DNA of 23,381 nucleotides from an uncultured Bacteroidales bacterium. Its GTDB lineage: Bacteria; Bacteroidota; Bacteroidia; Bacteroidales; Bacteroidaceae. The notes below the pieces were generated by a model. It saw only the letters and a program-made list of their open reading frames with translations, ran no database searches and was not told the origin of the DNA. Where the stretch lies: the NCBI GenBank assembly GCA_902803195.1, contig CADCOX010000146.1:1-23381 (forward strand), read 5' to 3'. The translations under genes were made by a program, and so were the position numbers. Position 1 is the stretch's first letter. Every line of letters starts with the position of its first letter. Shown one piece after another: positions 13,800 through 20,956 of the stretch.

Positions 13800-14870
13800 T
13801 TAACGCTGTAGGTCGTCGAGATACCATCTATAGAGGCGTTGGATGCCCTCGTCAATCTCGATTTGGTGGTGCCAGCCCAGCTCATGCAACTTGCTGACGT
13901 CGGTTAGCTTGCGCAGGGTGCCGTCGGGCTTGCTGCTGTCCCAACGGATCTCGCCTTCGTAGCCGATAGCGCGGCGGATCTTCTCGGCCAACTCGCGAAT
14001 GGAGAGTTCTACGCCTGTGCCTACGTTGATGTGGCAGTTGCGAATCTCGTTGATGCCATCGGCGCTGACGTGGTCGGCGTAGGTGTCGTGGAAATCGACG
14101 TTCAGCAGCACATGAACCGACGCATCGGCCATCTCCTCGCTCCAGAGGAACTCACGCATCGGTTTGCCTGTGCCCCAAAGGGTTACGGCGTCGGCCGTGA
14201 TGCCGAAGTCGGAAAGCGGACGAGTCACAGGACGGCGCTCGAGGTCGCGGCGCAAGGCTTCGTCGTTGCCCTCACGCAGGCATTTGGCCAAATGAATCTT
14301 GCGGATCATAGCAGGCAGAACGTGCGAGCTTACGAGGTCGAAGTTGTCGTTGGGGCCATAGAGGTTGGTGGGCATCACGGCGATGTAGTTGGTACCGTAC
14401 TGCAGGTTGAGGCTCTCACACAGCTTCAGTCCGGCAATCTTGGCGATGGCATAGGGCTCGTTGGTGTACTCGAGCGGCGATGTCAGCAGGCAGTCCTCTG
14501 TCATCGGCTGAGGAGCTTCGCGAGGGTAGATGCAGGTGCTGCCTAAGAAGAGCAGTCGCTCTACCCCATGACGCCATGCTTCGCCAATCACGTTCTGTTG
14601 GATCTGCAGGTTTTGGTAGATGAAGTCCGCGCGGTCGTGCAGATTGGCCATGATGCCGCCCACGTGGGCAGCTGCCAGGACGACGGCTACGGGGCGCTCG
14701 GCATCGAAGAACTCGCGAACAGCTACGCCGTCCAGTAGGTCCAGTTCCTTGTGAGTACGCCCGACGAGATTGGTGAATCCACGCTCGAGCAGGTTGTTCC
14801 AGATGGCAGAGCCCACGAGTCCGCGATGTCCTGCCACGTAGATTTTATCGGTCTTGTTTAATGATTTCAT
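13800..14870 (-). CDS. fcl: GDP-L-fucose synthase (GDP-4-keto-6-deoxymannose 3,5-epimerase/4-reductase)
   Basis: The 356-residue short-chain dehydrogenase/epimerase starts with the NADP Rossmann motif GHRGLVGSA, then shows the family blocks AAAHVGGIMANLHDRADFIYQNL, LGSTCIYPREAPQPMTE (catalytic Ser/Cys region) and EYTNEPYAIAKIAGLKLCE with the catalytic YxxxK. MPTNLYGPNDNFDL and WGTGKPMREFLW follow, both diagnostic for Fcl/WcaG. It converts GDP-4-keto-6-deoxy-D-mannose to GDP-L-fucose, used for surface glycans and glycoprotein O-glycans in Bacteroidales. The partner gmd is not in the window. It probably has its own promoter in the 106-base divergent gap shared with the glycosidase gene. Confidence 0.96.
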   Translation of the reverse strand: MKSLNKTDKIYVAGHRGLVGSAIWNNLLERGFTNLVGRTHKELDLLDGVAVREFFDAERPVAVVLAAAHVGGIMANLHDRADFIYQNLQIQQNVIGEAWRHGVERLLFLGSTCIYPREAPQPMTEDCLLTSPLEYTNEPYAIAKIAGLKLCESLNLQYGTNYIAVMPTNLYGPNDNFDLVSSHVLPAMIRKIHLAKCLREGNDEALRRDLERRPVTRPLSDFGITADAVTLWGTGKPMREFLWSEEMADASVHVLLNVDFHDTYADHVSADGINEIRNCHINVGTGVELSIRELAEKIRRAIGYEGEIRWDSSKPDGTLRKLTDVSKLHELGWHHQIEIDEGIQRLYRWYLDDLQR

Positions 14871-14915
14871 GCTTGAAGTTCCGACTTTTTTAACTTATTC
14901 AAATGTTTTTCGGCG

Positions 14916-14923
14916 CAAAGTTA
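14916..14923 (-). promoter_or_regulatory. Possible -7 box for the GDP-fucose synthase gene
   Basis: The minus strand reads TAACTTTG, a full match to TAnnTTTG, about 45 bases upstream of the fcl start. No convincing -33 TTTG is seen at the usual distance, so support is partial. Confidence 0.45.
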
Positions 14924-14945
14924 CATCTTTTTGATGATTTTCCAC

Positions 14946-14953
14946 TATCTTTG
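14946..14953 (+). promoter_or_regulatory. -7 box for the glycosidase-like gene
   Basis: TATCTTTG matches TAnnTTTG and lies 23 bases before the ATG at 14977. A TTTG occurs at 14930-14933 but the spacing (12) is too short for a standard -33 box. Confidence 0.55.
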
Positions 14954-14976
14954 TCCCCTGAAATAACATTTTCACT

Positions 14977-16455
14977 ATGAAAAAACTTCAATCCTTCTTC
15001 CTTTTGGCACTCATGTGCCTCTGTTCAACCTTCGTGAATGCTCAGTCGGCAAAGGCGCCTAAGCGCGAATTCCGTGGAGCGTGGATTCAGGCCGTCAATG
15101 GTCAGTGGCAAGGCGTCGGGCGCGATGCCATGCAAGCCGAGCTGACACGCGAACTCAATGCTCTGCAGGCCGACGGCATCAACGCCATCCTCTTCCAATG
15201 CCGCGTTGAGGGCGATGCGCTCTATGCCAGCAACTATGAACCTTGGAGCCGCTACCTCACGGGTCAGCAGGGAACGCCTCCTGCACCCTATTGGGACCCT
15301 CTGCAATGGATGGTCGACCAATGCCACGCTCGAGGTATGGAACTGCACGCTTGGATCAACCCCTATCGCGCTAAAACCAAAGGCACTCAGGCATTAGCCA
15401 CCACGCATTATGCCATCCAGCATCCCGAACGTTGCTTCTCCTACGATGGATTGATGATCTTCGACCCGGGACTGCCCGAGAACCGTGCGTTCATCTGCGC
15501 TGTAGCCAAGGACATCGTCAGCCGTTATGATATCGACGGTTTCCATATCGACGACTATTTCTACCCTTATCCTGTAGCAGGTCTGCCTATCCCCGACGAT
15601 GCAGCCTACGCGGCCTATGGACGTGGACGCGATCGTGGCGATTGGCGTCGCGAGAATGTCAACCTGTTCATCCGCGAGTTGCACGACGTCATCCACAAGA
15701 CGAAGCCCTGGGTCAAGTTCGGCGTCTCGCCCTTCGGCATCTATCGCAACCAACGTTCGTGGTCGCAGGGCTCTGCCACCAATGGCCTACAGAACTACGA
15801 CGACCTCTACGCCGACGTTCTTCTTTGGGTCAACGAAGGTTGGGTCGATTACAACGTCCCACAGATTTATTGGGAGATTGGCAATCGTGCTGCCGACTAC
15901 GACACGCTCATCCGCTGGTGGAGTCAATACGCGCATGCGCGTCCTCTTTATATTGGTCAGGATGTCGACCGAACGGTCCAGAAGGGTGATATGGCGCAGA
16001 AGATGGCGCTCCAGCGCTCACTCCCAGGCATCAATGGCTCGTGCCAATGGTATGCTCGCGCAGTAGCTGACGACAAAGGCGGCTATGGCTCTGCTCTCCG
16101 CACCTACTACCATCGCACGCCTGCTATGCAACCCACGATGCCCTGGATTGATAAGAAAGCGCCTGGCAAACCTCGTAAGGCGAAGGTCGTCTGGATGCCC
16201 GAGGGTCCTGTACTCTTCTGGACAGCACCGCGTGGAAAGAAGGAGTTGGATGTTGCCAAGACCTACGCCGTCTATCGCTTCGCTCCTAATGAGAAGATAG
16301 ACATCGAATCCATCGACCACCTCATTGCTATCACGCCGCAGACCTTCCTCGCCCTTCCTTATGCAAATGGTGCCCAGCAGTACACCTACGTCGTCACTTC
16401 GCTCGACCGCATGCAGAACGAGAGCAAAGGAAAGAAAGTGAAGGTGAAACTGTAG
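14977..16455 (+). CDS. Secreted GHL10/UPF0748 family glycosidase-like protein (YngK type)
   Basis: A signal peptide (MKKLQSFFLLALMCLCSTFVNA) precedes the glycosyl-hydrolase-like 10 (DUF187) fold: REFRGAWIQAVNG, GINAILFQCRVEGDALY, WMVDQCHARGMELHAWINPYRAK, YDIDGFHIDDYFYPYP and WVDYNVPQIYWEIG. The acidic pair in HIDDYFYPYP sits at the end of a barrel strand, where the active site is expected. The C-terminal part (from about 395) resembles a fibronectin-like/Ig domain (APRGKKELDVAKTYAVYRFA). At 492 residues it is a normal length for the family. Members are thought to act on cell-wall or other polysaccharides, but the substrate is not established. It is followed 30 bases later by uvrA. Confidence 0.9.
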   Translation: MKKLQSFFLLALMCLCSTFVNAQSAKAPKREFRGAWIQAVNGQWQGVGRDAMQAELTRELNALQADGINAILFQCRVEGDALYASNYEPWSRYLTGQQGTPPAPYWDPLQWMVDQCHARGMELHAWINPYRAKTKGTQALATTHYAIQHPERCFSYDGLMIFDPGLPENRAFICAVAKDIVSRYDIDGFHIDDYFYPYPVAGLPIPDDAAYAAYGRGRDRGDWRRENVNLFIRELHDVIHKTKPWVKFGVSPFGIYRNQRSWSQGSATNGLQNYDDLYADVLLWVNEGWVDYNVPQIYWEIGNRAADYDTLIRWWSQYAHARPLYIGQDVDRTVQKGDMAQKMALQRSLPGINGSCQWYARAVADDKGGYGSALRTYYHRTPAMQPTMPWIDKKAPGKPRKAKVVWMPEGPVLFWTAPRGKKELDVAKTYAVYRFAPNEKIDIESIDHLIAITPQTFLALPYANGAQQYTYVVTSLDRMQNESKGKKVKVKL

Positions 16456-16485
16456 ACTCTAATTTGCATTTTGCCCTTATCGTCG

Positions 16486-19400
16486 ATGCCCAAAAAGCGT
16501 AATACACATCAAGCGGAGAAGGCCAGTCAGTTCGCTGAAAGCCAAACTTCTGCAGACAAGCCCATCGTCCAGCCTCATGAGGACCAGCCCTCCCCCTCTT
16601 CACAAGAGAAGAGGGCGGAGGGTGAGTCTGCCTTTATCCATATTGAGAAAGCCCGCGTCAACAACCTGAAGGATGTGACAGTGGACATACCCAGAGAGAA
16701 GCTGGTAGTCATCACTGGTCTCTCAGGCTCGGGCAAGTCGTCGCTCGCCTTCGACACCCTTTACGCCGAGGGCCAGCGCCGCTATGTTGAGAGTCTCAAC
16801 GCCTATGCCCGTCAGTTCCTTGGACGCATGAGCAAGCCAGACTGCGACTACATCTCAGGCATACCCCCAGCCATCGCCATCGAGCAGAAAGTCATCTCGC
16901 GTAACCCCCGTTCTACCGTAGGCACCAGCACCGAGATCTACGAGTATCTGCGCCTTCTCTATGCCCGCATAGGACGAACATTCAGCCCCATCAGTGGCTC
17001 TGAGGTGAAGAAACATACCACCGAGGACGTCGTCCAGTGCATGCTGTCCTACTCGCCTGGCACGCGGTTCACCATGCTCTGCCCCGTCCGTCAGACCGAA
17101 GGACGAACGCTCAAGGAACAGCTACGCGCCTATTTGCTTGAGGGCTACACACGCCTCGACGTCGATGGCGAAATCGTAAGAATTGAGGATTATCTCGAAC
17201 AAAACAAAGGCAATGACGGCCTCGAGAGAGCTGACGAACACAAAGGTAATGACGGACGCCAAGGCGATGCAGCCGGCTCCTCGGCTCTTCCTCGTCTGCT
17301 CATCGACCGCCTCTCGGTCTCGGACGAGAAAGCCACCATCTCCCGTCTCGTCGACTCTGCCGAAACCGCCTTCTACGAGGGTGGGGGAGAGCTCACGCTA
17401 CGCTTCCTGCCGGCAGGCATCGAGCACACGTTCTCCACGCGATTCGAGGCCGATGGCATCACCTTCGAAGAACCTTCCGACCAACTCTTCGCTTTCAACT
17501 CACCTATGGGTGCCTGTCCTACCTGCGAGGGTTGGGGCAACGTCACCGGTATCGACCCACATTTGGTCATCCCCGATTCGTCCAAGAGCATCTATGAGGG
17601 CTGTGTCCAATGTTGGCGTGGGGAGAAAATGAACGAATGGAAGACCGAATTCATCCGTATGGCTGAGGGCATTCGCTTCCCCATATTCAAGCCTTATTAC
17701 GAGTTGACCAACGAGGAGCGCGACCTCCTGTGGCACGGGCGCCATCGTGGTCTCTCGCTTGAAGAACGTTGGATGCGTCATGATGTCTGCATCGACCTTT
17801 TCTTCGACTACCTTCGTGAAGGGCGTTACAAGATACAGAATCGCGTCATGCTGGCTCGTTATACAGGCAAGACCGAATGTCCCGACTGTCACGGCACTCG
17901 CCTACGTCCTGAAGCATCCTACGTCAAGGTGGGTGGTCGCGCCATCACCGAACTCATCGACATGCCCATTACCGAGCTTCATCACTGGTTCAGTCGGTTG
18001 GATGAGTCGCTGACTCCCCACGAACAGCAAGTGGCTAAGCGTCTGCTTGTTGAGATACGCTCACGCTTGCAGTTCCTGCTCGACGTAGGCCTCGGTTACC
18101 TCACCCTTGGACGTCGCTCCAACAGCCTTTCAGGAGGCGAGAGCCAGCGCATCAACCTGGCCACCAGTCTCGGTTCGTCGCTCGTAGGTTCGCTCTACAT
18201 CCTCGATGAGCCCAGCATAGGCCTTCATAGCCGCGACACAGCACGTCTCATCCACGTTCTCCGGCAGCTCGTAGACCTCGGCAACACCGTCGTCGTCGTC
18301 GAGCACGACGAAGACATCATCCGAGCTGCCGACTATATCATCGACATAGGTCCTGAAGCTGGCAGGCTAGGTGGTGAGGTGGTCTGCCGTCTCACCTCCA
18401 TCCCTTCGTTGGCAGGTAAGGACGTCTATACGCTCGGAGGCCAAGCCGCAGGAAGCATCCCCGAAGAGGTGATTCAACGCTCCCACACCCTCCAATGGCT
18501 CTTGGGATTAGATGGTTCCGACGCAGAAGCTTCTGCCCTTGAAGGTGAACGCTCTATCCCTCATTGTGAGGGCGATGGGAGAGTCTTCGGAGGAAGAGCC
18601 TTTTCAGGAGGGCGAGCCTCCTCGCGCTTCATCACCGTACGTGGTGCTCGAGCCAACAATCTTCGTGGCATCGACGTGCGTTTCCCTCTGAACGTGATGA
18701 CGTGCGTCACTGGCGTCTCAGGTTCAGGCAAGAGCAGTCTCGTGCGCGACGTCTTTTATCGTGCGATGAAGCGCCAACTCGATGAGGTGGTCGACCGCCC
18801 AGGCGAGTTCATAGCGCTCGAGGGCGACCTCGATGCAGTCAAGGCGGTGGAGTTCATTGACCAGAACCCTATCGGCAAGAGTTCGCGTTCCAACCCTGTC
18901 ATCTATGTCAAGGCTTACGACGAGATACGCCGTCTCTTCGCCGACCAGCCGCTTTCCAAGCAAATGGGATTCACAGCCAGTCACTTCTCGTTCAACACCG
19001 AAGGCGGACGTTGCGAGGAGTGCAAGGGCGAAGGAACGGTCACGATTGAGATGCAGTTCATGGCCGACCTCGTTCTCGAGTGTGAGTCGTGCCACGGGCA
19101 GCGCTTCAAGAGCGACATCCTCGACATCCGTTTCCACGGACAGAACATCAACGACGTTCTCAACATGACCGTCCGCCAAGCGATGGACTTCTTCGCTCAG
19201 CACAATGAGAAGCGCATCGTGCGACGTCTCCAACCCTTGCTCGACGTGGGCCTTGGTTACATCAAGCTCGGACAGTCGTCAAGCACCCTCTCAGGCGGTG
19301 AGAACCAGCGTGTTAAACTCGCCTACTATATCGGTATGGAGAAGCAGCAGCCTACGCTCTTCATCTTCGACGAACCCACCACAGGCCTCCACTATCACGA

Positions 19401-19626
19401 CATACGTCGTCTGTTGGCGGCCTTCGATGCCCTCATCGAACGCGGCCACACCATCGTCGTCATCGAGCACAACCTCGACGTCATCGCACGTGCCGACCAC
19501 ATCATCGACCTCGGTCCAGAGGGTGGCGCCGAAGGCGGTAACATCGTCTGCGAAGGCACACCAGAGCAAGTGGCAGCCTGCGAGGCGAGCTACACAGGAC
19601 AATTTTTGCGCAAAAAACTCAAATAA
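16486..19626 (+). CDS. uvrA: UvrA, excinuclease ABC subunit A, with repeat-derived insertions
   Basis: This is the nucleotide-excision-repair damage sensor, an ABC ATPase dimer that loads UvrB. Walker A 1 is GLSGSGKS (78-85), followed by RQFLGRMSKPDCDYISGIPPA. Zinc module 1 has C344/347 and C373/376. Signature 1 is LSGGESQRI (from 548). Walker A 2 is GVSGSGKS (from 743), zinc module 2 has C843/846 and C866/869, and signature 2 is LSGGENQRV (from 935) with FDEPTTGL. All catalytic motifs are intact. The 1046 residues exceed the usual roughly 940-950: there is a leader of about 45 residues that includes a palindrome (33-44), an insertion near 240-262 with two KGNDG repeats, and an insertion near 680-715 that contains a second palindrome. 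I prefer the ATG at 16486 (MPKKRNTHQ) to the TTG at 16471. Confidence 0.95.
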   Translation: MPKKRNTHQAEKASQFAESQTSADKPIVQPHEDQPSPSSQEKRAEGESAFIHIEKARVNNLKDVTVDIPREKLVVITGLSGSGKSSLAFDTLYAEGQRRYVESLNAYARQFLGRMSKPDCDYISGIPPAIAIEQKVISRNPRSTVGTSTEIYEYLRLLYARIGRTFSPISGSEVKKHTTEDVVQCMLSYSPGTRFTMLCPVRQTEGRTLKEQLRAYLLEGYTRLDVDGEIVRIEDYLEQNKGNDGLERADEHKGNDGRQGDAAGSSALPRLLIDRLSVSDEKATISRLVDSAETAFYEGGGELTLRFLPAGIEHTFSTRFEADGITFEEPSDQLFAFNSPMGACPTCEGWGNVTGIDPHLVIPDSSKSIYEGCVQCWRGEKMNEWKTEFIRMAEGIRFPIFKPYYELTNEERDLLWHGRHRGLSLEERWMRHDVCIDLFFDYLREGRYKIQNRVMLARYTGKTECPDCHGTRLRPEASYVKVGGRAITELIDMPITELHHWFSRLDESLTPHEQQVAKRLLVEIRSRLQFLLDVGLGYLTLGRRSNSLSGGESQRINLATSLGSSLVGSLYILDEPSIGLHSRDTARLIHVLRQLVDLGNTVVVVEHDEDIIRAADYIIDIGPEAGRLGGEVVCRLTSIPSLAGKDVYTLGGQAAGSIPEEVIQRSHTLQWLLGLDGSDAEASALEGERSIPHCEGDGRVFGGRAFSGGRASSRFITVRGARANNLRGIDVRFPLNVMTCVTGVSGSGKSSLVRDVFYRAMKRQLDEVVDRPGEFIALEGDLDAVKAVEFIDQNPIGKSSRSNPVIYVKAYDEIRRLFADQPLSKQMGFTASHFSFNTEGGRCEECKGEGTVTIEMQFMADLVLECESCHGQRFKSDILDIRFHGQNINDVLNMTVRQAMDFFAQHNEKRIVRRLQPLLDVGLGYIKLGQSSSTLSGGENQRVKLAYYIGMEKQQPTLFIFDEPTTGLHYHDIRRLLAAFDALIERGHTIVVIEHNLDVIARADHIIDLGPEGGAEGGNIVCEGTPEQVAACEASYTGQFLRKKLK
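16582..16616 (-). repeat. REP-like palindrome in the uvrA 5' coding region
   Basis: This is a 35-bp copy in reverse orientation. On the minus strand it reads gccctcttctcttgtgaaga followed by a G-rich tail ending in ggtc, with a ctcttc/gaagag stem. It is translated as part of DQPSPSSQEKRAEGE, upstream of the conserved UvrA core. Confidence 0.8.
17206..17255. repeat. Direct repeat of aaaggYaatgacgg, 36 bp apart, in uvrA
   Basis: A 14-bp sequence at 17206-17219 recurs at 17242-17255 with one difference and in the same frame, giving KGNDG twice, 12 residues apart. It lies in a hydrophilic stretch that is not part of the conserved UvrA core. Confidence 0.75.
18551..18585 (+). repeat. REP-like palindrome between the two ATPase halves of UvrA
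   Basis: This 35-bp forward copy starts gctct, has a ccctca/tgaggg hairpin and ends gggagagtc. It is read as ERSIPHCEGDGRVF, in the same codon phase as the cbiET copy at 1528, and both encode a peptide ending GRVF. Confidence 0.85.
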
Positions 19627-19637
19627 TCTACAAAATG

Positions 19638-19669
19638 TTTGGCGCATAAGCGATTTTGCGTTAATTTTA
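19638..19669 (+). promoter_or_regulatory. Bacteroidetes-type promoter for the aquaporin gene
   Basis: TTTG (19638-19641) is followed after 20 bases by TAATTTTA (19662-19669), which matches TAnnTTTG at all but the last base. The spacing is ideal. It lies 55 bases before the ATG and begins just 12 bases after the uvrA stop. Confidence 0.6.
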
Positions 19670-19723
19670 CGGCGAAAACGAGCATTTAACTACCCTTTTT
19701 TAACCCTTTAAACCCTAAAAAGT

Positions 19724-20398
19724 ATGAAAAAGTATTTAGCAGAAATGGTAGGCACGATGGTTCTCGTGCTCATGGGTTGCGGCGTAGCAACCAGCATCGG
19801 ATGTGGTGAGCCTGCAGGCGTAGCAGCCACAGCACTCGCCTTCGGCCTCGCAGTCGTCGCTATGGCTTACACCATCGGCGGCATCAGCGGTTGCCACATC
19901 AACCCCGCTATCACCTTAGGTTGCTTCCTCTCGAAGCGCATCTCGGGTAAGGACGCTTGCATGTACATGATTTTCCAGGTCATCGGCGCTTTCATCGGCT
20001 CCGCTCTGCTCTGGCTGCTCACTTCCAACACCGCTGTCGAAGGCACGGGTGCCAACGACCTGCAGGAGGGTGTCACCGTCCTCGGCGGACTCTTGGCTGA
20101 GATTATCTTCACCTGCGTCTTCGTCCTTGTCGTCCTCGGCACCACCGATGCCAAGAAGGGTGCTGGCAACTTCGCAGGCCTCGCTATCGGTCTCTCGCTC
20201 GTGCTCGTGCACCTCGTCTGCATCCGCTACACCGGCACCAGCGTCAACCCCGCTCGTTCCATCGCTCCCGCTGTCTTCCAGGGTGGTACAGCTCTCTCCA
20301 ACCTCTGGATCTTCATCGTAGGTCCCTTCGTAGGTGCCATCTGCGCTGCTGGCATCTGGGCTTGCATCGGTTGCGACTGCGATAAGTGCGAGAAATAA
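19724..20398 (+). CDS. aqpZ: Aquaporin (MIP family, AqpZ-like)
   Basis: The 224-residue inner-membrane channel has six hydrophobic helices and both half-helix motifs: HINPAITLG in the first repeat and SVNPARSIAP in the second. The residue after NPAR is serine, not the aspartate of glycerol facilitators, which favours a water channel of the AqpZ group. MKKYLAEMVGTMVLVLMGCG is the typical first helix. The C-terminus is cysteine-rich (IGCDCDKCEK), which is unusual and might bind metal. It appears monocistronic, with its own promoter upstream and a strong terminator downstream. Confidence 0.93.
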   Translation: MKKYLAEMVGTMVLVLMGCGVATSIGCGEPAGVAATALAFGLAVVAMAYTIGGISGCHINPAITLGCFLSKRISGKDACMYMIFQVIGAFIGSALLWLLTSNTAVEGTGANDLQEGVTVLGGLLAEIIFTCVFVLVVLGTTDAKKGAGNFAGLAIGLSLVLVHLVCIRYTGTSVNPARSIAPAVFQGGTALSNLWIFIVGPFVGAICAAGIWACIGCDCDKCEK

Positions 20399-20449
20399 GC
20401 ACTCCGCCTTCTCCTTTCTATTCTGAATACGCACCCCCCACTTCTTACT

Positions 20450-20488
20450 CCCCCGCCGACAACTCTCTCGTCAGCGGGGGCTTTTGTT
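20450..20488 (+). terminator. Intrinsic terminator after the aquaporin gene
   Basis: An 11-bp stem, cccccgccgac / gtcagcggggg with one G-T pair, encloses a 9-base loop and is followed by cttttgttt. It begins 52 bases past the aquaporin stop. Confidence 0.9.
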
Positions 20489-20507
20489 TCCATCCTACGC
20501 AACCATA

Positions 20508-20662
20508 CGCTCAGCCTCACACGTATATACGCTCAGCCCTACACGTATATACGCTCAGCCCTACACGTATATTCGCTTAGCCTTACACGTATATACGCTC
20601 AGCCCTTCGCGTACTATACGCTCCGCCTCACGCGTATATTCGCTCCGCCTTACGCGTATATA
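20508..20662. repeat. 22-bp tandem repeat array (7 units) upstream of ilvC
   Basis: Seven head-to-tail units of 22 bp (one is 23) follow the consensus CGCTCAGCCYTACACGTATA plus TA, and an eighth partial unit starts at 20663. At most unit junctions the sequence cgtatatacg is a perfect 10-bp palindrome, spaced every 22 bp, about two helical turns. The units are contiguous, without spacers. The last units show C-to-G changes (CTCCGCC, CGCGTA), so the array is degenerating from one side. Confidence 0.95.
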
Positions 20663-20804
20663 CGCTCGAGCCGATGTGACCATTTGTGATGTAACGCTTC
20701 ACCAATGCGTCAGTTCTGCAAGCGTGAAAATGACAAATGTCAACAAAAATGGCGCAAGAATTGAAAAAATCACAAGCGTCATCTTGTTTTTGCAATAAAA
20801 TCGT

Positions 20805-20812
20805 TACCTTTG
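20805..20812 (+). promoter_or_regulatory. -7 box of the ilvC promoter
   Basis: TACCTTTG matches TAnnTTTG. A TTG (within atcttg) ends at 20786, 18 bases upstream, as a weak -33 box. The predicted leader from here to the ilvC ATG is about 135 bases. The stretch 20671-20790 holds no gene I can support. Confidence 0.6.
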
Positions 20813-20956
20813 TGCCCTCAGAGTAGGTAGCTATGTTAGCTGGCTCAATTCGTTATCGGGCAAAAGCGCTCAAGACTGCAATCGCCTAACGCCGACCGCT
20901 CAGCCTGATTTCATTACACGCTTGATTCTACAATCACTCAAAAAACTCATAATCAC

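Noticed and set aside
20508..20662. CRISPR array
   Set aside because: Units are contiguous 22-mers without unique spacers, and no cas genes are nearby.
20484..20798. Open frame of 104 codons over the 22-bp repeat array
   Set aside because: Its protein is just the translated repeat (YTLSPTRIYA-type), with no start context; it begins inside the aquaporin terminator T-run.
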